This document shows positions 1-6,176 of a stretch of 8,196 nucleotides of DNA, in pieces; position 1 is the first letter of the stretch; every line of letters begins with the position of its first letter. This stretch comes from Bacteroidales bacterium UBA6244. GTDB lineage: Bacteria; Bacteroidota; Bacteroidia; Bacteroidales; F082. Below the pieces are notes generated by a model. The model was not told where the DNA came from, searched no databases, and saw nothing but the letters and a program-made list of their open reading frames with translations. A program made the position numbers and the translations under genes. The DNA lies in contig DJVY01000194.1 in NCBI GenBank assembly GCA_002440885.1, positions 1-8,196 of the forward strand, read 5' to 3'.

Positions 1-318
1 GTCATTAGAAAAATCAAAAAAAGCGGATTACATAAGAAATGGTTGAAATATATCGCTGTAATTTTCTTAAATGTACCCGCGTTCACTTATGCGGCTGTAA
101 ATGGATTTTCATTTAACCTTTTGAGTTTCCAATTTTTATTAGGTATTAGTTTCAGCTATATGGGATACTTAAACTCAGCTTGGACTTTTGGACTTCCTCT
201 TGGTGGACTTTATTGGTTTTGGAAACTTAAAATGAAAAAATTAGAAATCACGAATATGACGGATGAAGCCTTAATAAATACGGGCAAGTTAGAAGTAGAA
301 AATGAAGAGAAAGAATAA
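1..318 (+). CDS. Unrecognised small membrane protein, 5' end outside the window
   Basis: The frame is open from base 1 and ends at TAA 316-318, so the gene most likely starts upstream. The only start inside the window is a TTG at 43, which would give 91 residues, but the 14 codons before it are a plausible basic stretch (IRKIKKSGLHKKW). After that come two or three hydrophobic segments, numbering from TTG 43: about residues 3-20, 25-45 and 47-61. The last ends in an aromatic, basic run (YWFWKLKMKK). The tail from about residue 67 is acidic (DEALINTGKLEVENEEKE). This is the pattern of an inner-membrane protein with a cytoplasmic C-terminus. I do not recognise the family. It lies in AT-rich DNA beside a prophage-gene remnant, so it may be accessory cargo. 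Reality as a gene is likely; function is unknown. Confidence 0.55.
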   Translation, partial: VIRKIKKSGLHKKWLKYIAVIFLNVPAFTYAAVNGFSFNLLSFQFLLGISFSYMGYLNSAWTFGLPLGGLYWFWKLKMKKLEITNMTDEALINTGKLEVENEEKE

Positions 319-369
319 AGCACAGGTGCGATGCAAAAAATATAGTGCATAAGAATTAAATAAAGTGCA

Positions 370-377
370 TACCTTTG
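370..377 (+). promoter_or_regulatory. Possible Bacteroidota -7 box (TACCTTTG)
   Basis: TACCTTTG matches TAnnTTTG exactly, and an ATG follows 30 bases later at 408. There is no TTTG-type -33 box at the usual spacing, and the 36-codon frame that would be expressed is not convincing. The box also overlaps the 9-base inverted repeat. It may be chance or a relic. Confidence 0.2.
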
Positions 378-579
378 GCAGACATTAATCAAAAAGATAA
401 GAGAACCATGCGAAAATACCTGCCAAAGATATTACCCGAACTACAAGAAACACGGAATGGAGACCCACTCTTCAATTTGTCCAACTATAGTGGGAATAAA
501 CGGAAGGGTTGGGTTTAGTTACACGTTGGCGGTCATTGAACAAAGCGGTCGGGCAACAAAAATAGACTGAAAAAAAATT

Positions 580-587
580 TAACTTTG
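580..587 (+). promoter_or_regulatory. Putative -7 box (TAACTTTG) of the Bro-N remnant
   Basis: TAACTTTG matches the TAnnTTTG consensus and sits 33 bases before the ATG at 621, a spacing like that of the intact genes in this window. No clear -33 element is seen. It suggests that the 5' end of the remnant gene kept its control region and that the damage is downstream. Confidence 0.35.
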
Positions 588-620
588 GACTGGTAATTTC
601 AGACTATAAGAAATTGTAAT

Positions 621-773
621 ATGAGTAAGGAAAAAATATCCATACGTTTTTTTGATGACCGTGAAGTGCGTGCGGTTTGGGATGAGCAAAATGACAAGTG
701 GTGGTTTAGCGTTTTGGATATTGTTACTGTTCTTAATGACCAGTCTGGTGGTTTTTTCAAATCAAAACCATGA
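621..773 (+). pseudogene. Truncated Bro-N antirepressor (prophage-type), N-terminal remnant
   Basis: The frame codes for 50 residues from ATG 621 to TGA 771-773. Residues 7-41 have the pattern that opens Bro-N/BRO-family antirepressor proteins: a short strand (ISIRFFDDREVRAVWDE), then WWFSVLDIVTVLNDQ, where the family has a W-[YF]-[FS]-[IV]-x-D-[IV] core. In full-length proteins this is followed by the rest of a DNA-binding domain of roughly 100 residues or more. Here the similarity stops at about residue 41, and after a few residues (SGGFFKSKP) the frame ends. What follows is AT-rich promoter DNA for the next gene, with no recognisable continuation in any frame. Such proteins are found in prophages and in genomic islands. 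The likely cause is a deletion or recombination joint near base 743. A functional micro-protein is possible but less likely. Confidence 0.65.
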
Positions 774-792
774 CCTAAAAATCATTTTTCAC

Positions 793-822
793 TTGTTTCG
801 TTTCAAATATTAAATATCTTTG
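793..822 (+). promoter_or_regulatory. Promoter of the PEGA lipoprotein / PagL-like unit
   Basis: TTG at 793-795, a 19-base spacer, and TATCTTTG at 815-822 match the Bacteroidota TTTG-N19-TAnnTTTG promoter at almost every fixed position (the -33 box reads CTTG). The start ATG at 870 lies 47 bases after the -7 box, leaving a short AT-rich leader. It is the best-formed promoter in the window. Confidence 0.7.
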
Positions 823-869
823 TTTAAGTCATAAATGGTTTGAAAATATTATTTAACTAAACTCTTTTC

Positions 870-1319
870 ATGAGAACAGTTTTACTTAAGCGCCTGATTA
901 AAAATGGCCTGTTGTTGGCAGGAATTATATCCCTGAGCTCCTGCGCAACCATTCTGGGAGGAAAGAAGAACACCCTAAAAGTGCAGCAGGGATATCCTGA
1001 AAGTGCCCAGGTTTTTCTGGACGGAAAATACATGGGCGATGCGCCCTTTAACCAACGTATTTCAAAATTTGAACTTCAGGAGGGAAGTCTTATCGAGATA
1101 AAAAAGGAGGGTTTTGCAACCTATAAGTATGAAGTAATACGCAGCCCACATGTTATTTATGTTATGGCTGATATCCTTACCGGTGTTGTCCCACTGGTTG
1201 TTGACGTGGCCGATGCCAATATTTACCGTCCGAATACACGAAATATTAAGTATAACCTGAAGCCGGTTGATCCAGTTAATTCCCATGCAAACGGCGAAAC
1301 CTTAAACGAAGTTGAATAG
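870..1319 (+). CDS. PEGA-like-domain lipoprotein
   Basis: The protein has 149 residues and an N-terminal lipoprotein signal: basic residues 2-11, a hydrophobic core at 13-22 and the lipobox LSSC, with Cys25 as the lipidated residue. After it comes CATILGGKK, an opening common in small envelope lipoproteins. Residues about 45-88 (AQVFLDGKYMGDAPF, then EGSLIEIKKEGFATYKYEV) look like a PEGA-type beta domain, in which a surface protein presents a G-x-x-x-G-x-x-P turn. Residues 98-120 form a hydrophobic stretch (MADILTGVVPLVVDVADA) similar to the conserved D-x-x-T-G segment of many such lipoproteins. The start ATG fits the signal peptide. The gene ends one base before the ATG of a PagL-like enzyme, so the two are probably co-translated. 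Role unknown: an envelope-bound structural or binding protein is most likely. Confidence 0.8.
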   Translation: MRTVLLKRLIKNGLLLAGIISLSSCATILGGKKNTLKVQQGYPESAQVFLDGKYMGDAPFNQRISKFELQEGSLIEIKKEGFATYKYEVIRSPHVIYVMADILTGVVPLVVDVADANIYRPNTRNIKYNLKPVDPVNSHANGETLNEVE

Positions 1320-1320
1320 C

Positions 1321-2529
1321 ATGAAAAAAATAATTACCCTCTCCTTATGTTGCGTTTTAATGTTTCCTGCCCTTTTGGCGCAAAACAAATACGACGACCT
1401 GCTCCGCGTAAAACGTGATTCATTGGACTATGGATTCTACAATGTTGTCGACCTTAAACTGCATAATGGCAGGTTTATGAAAAACTCTGAGTCGTTAGAC
1501 GACATCATGGATAATCCCTATTTTGCAGTAGATGTGCGGATTGGTTTCCAAACTACCGGAGTAAAACAAATATGGGATCAGCTTTATGGATTTCCTGTTT
1601 ATGGTGTCGGGTTTTACTCGGTATATTTTGAAGGCGGCGAGTTGGGCGATCCCGAAGCGGTCTATATGTTCATGAGAGCACCCATTTTCAGAGGCAAACG
1701 GCTTACATGGAATTGGGAGCTTGCCGTAGGACTGTCCTATGGTTTTTATAAGTACGATCCAAACGAAAATCCTGATCAGCAAGTGATCGGATCAAACCAC
1801 AACGTGTACTTTAATGCCGCAACAGGCCTGTCGTACGAGTTGAGTAAACGTTTCGATATTACCCTGGATTTTGATTTAACACACTTCTCGAATGGTTCTA
1901 CCAGAACGCCCAACCTTGGAGTTAATCTGGCCGGTTTTGCCCTTGGCGGAAGATACAGTTTTAATCCGGTAAAAAACCTGACCAAGAAAGTGGACAGCGA
2001 GTATGATCCACCATTCAGACCTGAGTTTGTTTATAGAAAAATCGAGAAATATCACCGTCATTCCGAAATAATCCTTTTCGGAAGCATGGGTGGAAAAACG
2101 ACTACCACCCAGATTTATGATGGGCCTACATATTTTATCTCCTCTTTTTCAGCCGACTATGCCTGGGCTTATCACCATGTTGGCATGGTAGGGGCGGGCA
2201 TTGATTTGTTTTACGAATCAGCTTTACGCGATTATCCCACCAAAATCGAAAACGCTTCTTTCAGCGATCTGACTTATTCGGGATGGCATATTTCGCATTA
2301 CCTGAGGATGTACCGACTTACGCTGGTAACGCAGTTAGGATTTTACATTGGCGATAAAGTGAGTCATAAAGGACCTTACTACTTACAGGTGGGAGGCAGT
2401 TATCTGATTACCGAGAACTTCTTTGCCCGCATAGCCCTCAAAACCCGAAATGGAGCCGTGGCCGATTTCATCGAATGGGGCCTGGGATATCAAATTCCGT
2501 TTGCTTACGCGAAGAAAGACAGAAATTAA
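1321..2529 (+). CDS. PagL-like acyloxyacyl hydrolase, outer-membrane beta-barrel
   Basis: From ATG 1321 the protein has 402 residues. A TTG at 1312 is in frame but overlaps the upstream gene, and the ATG gives a clean signal peptide (MKKIITLSLCCVLMFPALLA, cleavage before QNK). Residues 183-202 carry the PagL active-site pattern: THFSNG with His188 and Ser190, then PNLGVN. PagL enzymes remove an acyl chain from lipid A in the outer membrane through a Ser-His-Glu triad. The position I would align with the catalytic Glu is Asn202, which I recall as common in Bacteroidota relatives. The protein is over twice the length of Pseudomonas PagL. It has extra aromatic-rich strands on both sides (for example GFPVYGVGFYSVYFEGG and WGLGYQIPFAY), so the barrel may be larger or duplicated. 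Substrate is inferred, not shown. It is probably co-transcribed with the lipoprotein before it, and converges on the amylase gene 29 bases away. Confidence 0.75.
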   Translation: MKKIITLSLCCVLMFPALLAQNKYDDLLRVKRDSLDYGFYNVVDLKLHNGRFMKNSESLDDIMDNPYFAVDVRIGFQTTGVKQIWDQLYGFPVYGVGFYSVYFEGGELGDPEAVYMFMRAPIFRGKRLTWNWELAVGLSYGFYKYDPNENPDQQVIGSNHNVYFNAATGLSYELSKRFDITLDFDLTHFSNGSTRTPNLGVNLAGFALGGRYSFNPVKNLTKKVDSEYDPPFRPEFVYRKIEKYHRHSEIILFGSMGGKTTTTQIYDGPTYFISSFSADYAWAYHHVGMVGAGIDLFYESALRDYPTKIENASFSDLTYSGWHISHYLRMYRLTLVTQLGFYIGDKVSHKGPYYLQVGGSYLITENFFARIALKTRNGAVADFIEWGLGYQIPFAYAKKDRN

Positions 2530-2558
2530 TCCGGCTGATCGCATGACAGTAGGGTTAG

Positions 2559-4199
2559 TTATGGAATTTCTTCCAACAACACCACACCGTTATCGGCCAC
2601 CACTTCAACAACGCCATTTTTTATTTTGTACGTTTTCCCTGTATAAGCATCGCGGAGTTTTCTGGCTTCCGGGAAGTAGGAGCTAACGTCTACATTTACC
2701 GGATCGAAAGGAAGATCCAAACCAATCATCACATTGTCGATGACGCCGTTTTTGTTGTACGAGCGCGTGAAAAAGTACGGACTGTCGCTAATTTTCTGGT
2801 GCACACCGGCTCCGATGGCGGGATGCCGATGACGGAACTGTCCGAGCTTTTGCCAGTGGAGTAGCAGGTTCTGGTGTGTATTGTCGTCCCAGTTCATCAT
2901 GCTGCGGAGGTTTACATCGCCTTGCACGCCTTCGATGATTAGGGGACGGGCCACCTCATCTCCGTAATAAATTTGAGCCTGTCCGGGCGACAACATTAAT
3001 TTATTCGCCGACTCAAAGGTTTTTTCGCGTTTCAAATCGTAGGGATGGCTGTCGTCGTGCGAGCTGATGTAGTTCATAAATGTCACATCCTTTAGCTCTC
3101 CGGTGTTGAGCAGGGCGCTATAGTTCGAAAAAAGCCGTTCATAGCTTTGGTTTGCCTCCCCTTTAAACCCGAAGTTAATCAGACTGTTAAAACCAAAATC
3201 GAAGTAATTCACTTTTCTATCACCGAAATCAAAGTCTTTTCCACTACCGGCATTGTAATTGTAGGTTTCACCCAGCATAAAAAACTCCTGATCTTCCTGA
3301 ATGGCCTCGGCGTTATTTTTTTTCCACTCGGCGAAAGCAATGGCGGCTTCACCGGCTAAGTCACCCCAAACATCAGCTTCGGTATGTTTTACAGTATCCA
3401 CCCTGAACCCATCGATTCCGTATTTCCTGATGTAATCGGTAATCCATTTAATTAAGTAATATCGCGGTGTGCGGGGAAATCCGGTACGAGCAAAAAATTC
3501 GTCCAGTTCTTTCATTTCCTTTTCCAGCCGGCCTTCCTTTTTCCATTTATCGAGCAAGGCCTGTGGTACCTCTACCTCTTCGGTTTGCTCGGTCCGTATA
3601 TCAGGCAGGTTTTTCACGAGGGTACAAAAAACGGTGTTTTCATAATCCTGGTAGTTGCATTGGGGTTCGGTGCGTACCCAGTCGGAAGGCCACAGCGGGT
3701 CTTGTTCGGTTACCGGTCCGGTGTGGTTTATTACCACGTCCATCATTACCCTGATCCCATGCTGGTGTGCCACCTGAACCAATTGCTTTAAGTCTTCTTC
3801 TGTACCAAAATTTGGCTCAATACTCGTCCAATCACGAATCCAGTAGCCATGAAAACCATAGGTATTGCTTTGGCCTTCATCTACATAACCATGAATTTGC
3901 TCGTTTACAGGCGAAAACCACAACACGTCAATGCCCAGGCGGTCGAAATAACCCTCTTCAATTTTTTTTGTGATGCCTTTCATGTCGCCTCCTTTAAACC
4001 GCCGTAAATCCTTGGTGGGTGCCGTCCTGCCAAAGTTTACATCGTTACTGGTGTCGGCATTGTAAAACCGATCGGTGAGCATAAAATACACCGTGGCGTT
4101 GTGCCAGTCGAACGGAGGTTGGGGCATTTCTGCGCGCTTGCACCCAAACGACAAGCTGACAATAAGAAATGCGACGAAAATCAGGTTATTAAGTCTCAT
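2559..4199 (-). CDS. Lipoprotein alpha-amylase, GH13 family, MalS-like
   Basis: The protein has 546 residues. The N-terminus is a lipoprotein signal ending in SFGC (Cys20), so the enzyme should be anchored in the envelope, in the periplasm or at the cell surface. All GH13 motifs are present in order: region I DVVINH (154-159), a region V-like LPDI (198-201), region II GFRVDTVKH (264-272) with nucleophile Asp268, region III GET with acid/base Glu311, and region IV SHDD with Asp382. The TIM barrel ends near 460, and residues about 465-546 form a C-terminal beta domain. The region II sequence FRVDTVKH followed by acidic residues is most like periplasmic MalS (GH13_19). Cys181 and Cys192 could form a disulfide. 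It should cut alpha-1,4-glucans to malto-oligosaccharides. No SusC/SusD pair is adjacent, so it is not in a typical utilisation locus here. Confidence 0.9.
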   Translation of the reverse strand: MRLNNLIFVAFLIVSLSFGCKRAEMPQPPFDWHNATVYFMLTDRFYNADTSNDVNFGRTAPTKDLRRFKGGDMKGITKKIEEGYFDRLGIDVLWFSPVNEQIHGYVDEGQSNTYGFHGYWIRDWTSIEPNFGTEEDLKQLVQVAHQHGIRVMMDVVINHTGPVTEQDPLWPSDWVRTEPQCNYQDYENTVFCTLVKNLPDIRTEQTEEVEVPQALLDKWKKEGRLEKEMKELDEFFARTGFPRTPRYYLIKWITDYIRKYGIDGFRVDTVKHTEADVWGDLAGEAAIAFAEWKKNNAEAIQEDQEFFMLGETYNYNAGSGKDFDFGDRKVNYFDFGFNSLINFGFKGEANQSYERLFSNYSALLNTGELKDVTFMNYISSHDDSHPYDLKREKTFESANKLMLSPGQAQIYYGDEVARPLIIEGVQGDVNLRSMMNWDDNTHQNLLLHWQKLGQFRHRHPAIGAGVHQKISDSPYFFTRSYNKNGVIDNVMIGLDLPFDPVNVDVSSYFPEARKLRDAYTGKTYKIKNGVVEVVADNGVVLLEEIP

Positions 4200-4227
4200 A
4201 AGCCCGGATAATAATGATTAATTACCA

Positions 4228-4235
4228 CAAAAATA
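4228..4235 (-). promoter_or_regulatory. -7 box (TATTTTTG) of the amylase gene
   Basis: On the minus strand the sequence reads TATTTTTGTGGTAATTAA, a perfect TAnnTTTG followed by a block shared with the promoter at 8180-8187. The amylase ATG lies 28 bases further on. No TTTG -33 box is found at 19-20 bases. It indicates that the amylase is transcribed independently of the GtrA-family gene upstream. Confidence 0.55.
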
Positions 4236-4283
4236 CTTCAAATTTCAAAAGCCTGCCCGATGTATGGATAAAGTGTTGTTTTT

Positions 4284-4814
4284 TTATTGGGGTGAGGTGA
4301 GGGAGTTGGTTTTTGGTCTGCGTTGCAACCGACCTGTTTTAAACGTAAAATACCTTTGTATCAAATAACTGTAAATCACAACGATTACCGTGGTGAACAT
4401 TTTTGCAACGGTAGGCCAGATAAAGAGGTATTCTACAAACAGTTTCAAACAAATGTAATTCAGTACAATGCTCCCCCCAACGGAGATTCCGTATCGAATC
4501 AGTTGAATCCTTCCCCGCAACGGAGAATCGATGAAAGTGACATATTTGGCCAACAGAAAGCCGGTGCTAAAGGTTATGGGAAAAACAAAAATAAAGGCAG
4601 CGATATATGGACTGATGACTACAAAACCCAAATCCACGTTTTGCTTGTCGAGGATGAAGTTGTAAAAGATGAAATAAAGAAAAATATCCAGCATCGTGTT
4701 GAATCCACCAGTAGCAGCATAACGGAAAGTTTCAGGCGGAATCATCCGGCGAAAGGGCTTGTAAACCCAGCCTATGAATTGCAAAAAAATGTTGTTACGT
4801 GCCTTTGATCCCAA
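4284..4814 (-). CDS. GtrA-family four-helix membrane protein
   Basis: The protein has 176 residues with four hydrophobic segments at about 32-56, 65-90, 106-130 and 133-154. Diagnostic features are FRYAATGGFNTMLD at the first helix and SYLIQRYFTFK after the fourth; both are hallmarks of the GtrA family (PF04138). Members are thought to help move polyprenyl-linked sugars across the inner membrane for O-antigen, teichoic-acid or arabinogalactan decoration. The start is a TTG at 4814-4812, since no ATG lies upstream in frame. The first 23 residues (with IFLQFIGWVYKPFRR) resemble the N-terminal extension of Bacteroidota members, and a promoter box sits 26 bases before the TTG. The alternative ATG at residue 24 would lose that part. 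The C-terminal tail is basic and polar (GRLQRRPKTNS). No glycosyltransferase is adjacent, so the substrate cannot be guessed. Confidence 0.8.
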   Translation of the reverse strand: MGSKARNNIFLQFIGWVYKPFRRMIPPETFRYAATGGFNTMLDIFLYFIFYNFILDKQNVDLGFVVISPYIAAFIFVFPITFSTGFLLAKYVTFIDSPLRGRIQLIRYGISVGGSIVLNYICLKLFVEYLFIWPTVAKMFTTVIVVIYSYLIQRYFTFKTGRLQRRPKTNSLTSPQ

Positions 4815-4840
4815 TGTAAAATTGCTGTAAAAATTGGCTG

Positions 4841-4848
4841 CAAAGATA
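4841..4848 (-). promoter_or_regulatory. -7 box (TATCTTTG) of the GtrA-family gene
   Basis: On the minus strand TATCTTTGCAGCC gives an exact TAnnTTTG box 26 bases before the TTG start. That spacing supports the non-ATG start over the internal ATG. A TTTG occurs upstream but only 15 bases away, closer than usual for a -33 box. Confidence 0.5.
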
Positions 4849-4932
4849 ATTTGATTTTGAAAACAAACTATTTTGCGTCTGCTTCTATTAAAATACCCTG
4901 TTTTAGGTATTCAGCCGATTTGTTTTCTGCAA

Positions 4933-4940
4933 TAGTTTTG
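4933..4940 (+). promoter_or_regulatory. -7 box (TAGTTTTG) of the porin/FMN-protein operon
   Basis: TAGTTTTG is an exact TAnnTTTG match, followed by CCGCCATATT and the porin ATG 25 bases later at 4966. No TTTG is found 19 bases upstream. It faces away from the GtrA-family promoter, so the 151-base gap between the two genes is a divergent promoter region. Confidence 0.55.
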
Positions 4941-4965
4941 CCGCCATATTCTAAAGCTTAAACAC

Positions 4966-6174
4966 ATGGAAAATCGAATTACAATAATTTTCATCTTTTT
5001 ATTGGTGGCCTTTTTTGGCTATTGCGTTCAGGGGCAGACCGCAACAAACAACTATACCAATGCAGCTACACAATTAATGAATAACGATCAACGTGTAACC
5101 TTTGGCGGCTATGGCCAAATCGACTACAATCAGCCTTTTGGGAATAACTCCATTCAAAATGGACGCCTTGATGTGCACCGACTCGTTTTGCTTTTTGGTT
5201 ACCGCTTTTCAGACAAACTGAGTTTTGTTTCAGAAATTGAACTGGAGCACGTTAAAGAAGTATACGTAGAACAAGCTTTTATGCAATACTCCTTCAATAA
5301 TTATATCCAGGTACGTGCAGGTTTAATGCTTGTGCCGATGGGCATTATAAACGAATACCACGAGCCGACCACTTATCACGGCGTCGAACGACCGCTTATC
5401 GATACCTATATCGTGCCAACAACCTGGCGTGAAATTGGTTTTGGTTTAACCGGTACTGTTCCCGAAATTTCATTTCGATATCAGGCCTACCTGATGAACG
5501 GGTTTGTAAGTTATAACGGCAGCGGACAGCTCTCAGGTCAGAATGGTTTACGAAAAGGACGGCAAAAGGGAGCTGAGTCGATCATACATACACCTTCATT
5601 GGCTTTCAGGGCTGAGTACTATGGAGTGCTCGGTTTAAATATGGGTCTGTCGGCCTATTCAGGAAAAACACAATCGTCTCTTTACAAAAACATTAACCGT
5701 GATGAAACCACTACCATAGCCCGTGCCGACAGCTCTGTTGTGGCGATAACAATGCTCGGTTTTGATGCAAGATACCAACTTAAAGCCCTTGAATTCAGAG
5801 GTCAGGTGTATTACGCCTGGATTAATAACACATTGGAGTACAATGTTTTTACAGCGGATAATGGAGTAAATAACAACCTGGGAAGTGCCATGTATGGTTA
5901 CTACGCTGAATTGGCCTACAACGTTTTTTATGGAGCCAAATTCACCAAAACATCGCTGATTCCATTTGTTCGGTATTCCTCTTACAATACCCAGGAAAGT
6001 GTTGAGCCGGGTATCGTTAAAAACGAAAGCTATCAAAATGAGGTGATAACAGCCGGTATTGACTGGAAAATTGTCTCAGGATTGGTTTTAAAAGCAGACA
6101 TGCAGATGATAAAACCTGCTTCTGCCGATAGTTACACGAACACGTTTAATGCCGGTATAGCCATCTGGTTTTAA
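4966..6174 (+). CDS. Outer-membrane porin, OprP/LbtU-like beta-barrel
   Basis: The protein has 402 residues, with a signal peptide at about 1-24 ending VQGQ. The body is a run of amphipathic beta-strands with tyrosine-rich turns and ends in Phe402 (GIAIWF), the usual C-terminal signal for barrel assembly. Characteristic segments are VTFGGYGQIDY (44-54), the RLDVHRLVLLFGYRFSDKLSFVSEIELEH region (67-95), RAGLMLVPMGIINEYHEP (117-134), and VERPLID followed by PTTWREIGFGLTG (140-163). I recognise the last three as conserved in phosphate-selective-porin or LbtU-type porins of Proteobacteria and Bacteroidota. The barrel should allow passage of a small solute, but its specificity cannot be read from sequence. 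The FMN-binding protein gene starts two bases after the stop codon, so both are almost surely one operon and may work on the same substrate or redox process. Confidence 0.8.
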   Translation: MENRITIIFIFLLVAFFGYCVQGQTATNNYTNAATQLMNNDQRVTFGGYGQIDYNQPFGNNSIQNGRLDVHRLVLLFGYRFSDKLSFVSEIELEHVKEVYVEQAFMQYSFNNYIQVRAGLMLVPMGIINEYHEPTTYHGVERPLIDTYIVPTTWREIGFGLTGTVPEISFRYQAYLMNGFVSYNGSGQLSGQNGLRKGRQKGAESIIHTPSLAFRAEYYGVLGLNMGLSAYSGKTQSSLYKNINRDETTTIARADSSVVAITMLGFDARYQLKALEFRGQVYYAWINNTLEYNVFTADNGVNNNLGSAMYGYYAELAYNVFYGAKFTKTSLIPFVRYSSYNTQESVEPGIVKNESYQNEVITAGIDWKIVSGLVLKADMQMIKPASADSYTNTFNAGIAIWF

Positions 6175-6176
6175 TC

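Larger units (their letters stand above)
319..620. other. About 300 bases without a convincing gene; eroded accessory DNA
   Basis: No coding sequence here is convincing. Two short overlapping frames exist: 408-518 (36 residues, starting MRKYLPKILPEL) and 457-570 (37 residues, ending SGRATKID). Neither resembles a family I know. The stretch holds two TAnnTTTG boxes (370-377 and 580-587), a direct repeat of AGTGCATA (344-351 and 364-371), and a 9-base inverted repeat (CTTTGGCAG at 373-381, CTGCCAAAG at 420-428). It also has two similar motifs about 150 bases apart: TTTGGCAGACATTAA at 374-388 and GTTGGCGGTCATTGA at 525-539, identical at 11 of 15 positions. The pattern suggests decayed small inserts between the membrane-protein gene and the Bro-N remnant. 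Confidence 0.5.

Noticed and set aside
373..428. A 9-base inverted repeat (CTTTGGCAG / CTGCCAAAG) as a possible terminator or insertion-sequence end
   Set aside because: The loop is 38 bases, no T run follows, and no transposase or target duplication is visible.
479..514. Integron attC-like ends: GTCCAAC at 479-485 (RYYYAAC) and GTTGGGT at 508-514 (GTTRRRY)
   Set aside because: The two boxes are only 36 bases apart end to end, shorter than known attC sites, pair at only 5 of 7 positions, and show no inner L boxes. It is not a supported attC site.
408..570. Two short overlapping frames (408-518 and 457-570) after a TAnnTTTG box
   Set aside because: Products of 36 and 37 residues show no known motif and overlap in different frames; chance frames in AT-rich DNA explain them.
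2530..2558. A terminator between the converging PagL-like and amylase genes
   Set aside because: The 29-base gap holds no clear inverted repeat or T run; a 5-base hairpin near 2561 lies inside the amylase coding region and is too weak.
3467..3754. Plus-strand open frames of 70-95 codons inside the amylase gene
   Set aside because: They lie opposite conserved GH13 motifs and have odd, Arg/Pro/Cys-rich products; they are shadows of the real gene.
4323..4808. A 161-codon open frame on the plus strand opposite the GtrA-family gene
   Set aside because: The product is polar and low in hydrophobic order with no recognisable domain, while the minus strand encodes a clear four-helix family protein.
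5659..6036. A 125-codon minus-strand frame opposite the porin gene
   Set aside because: No start region, promoter box or known motif; the porin strand carries all the coding signal.
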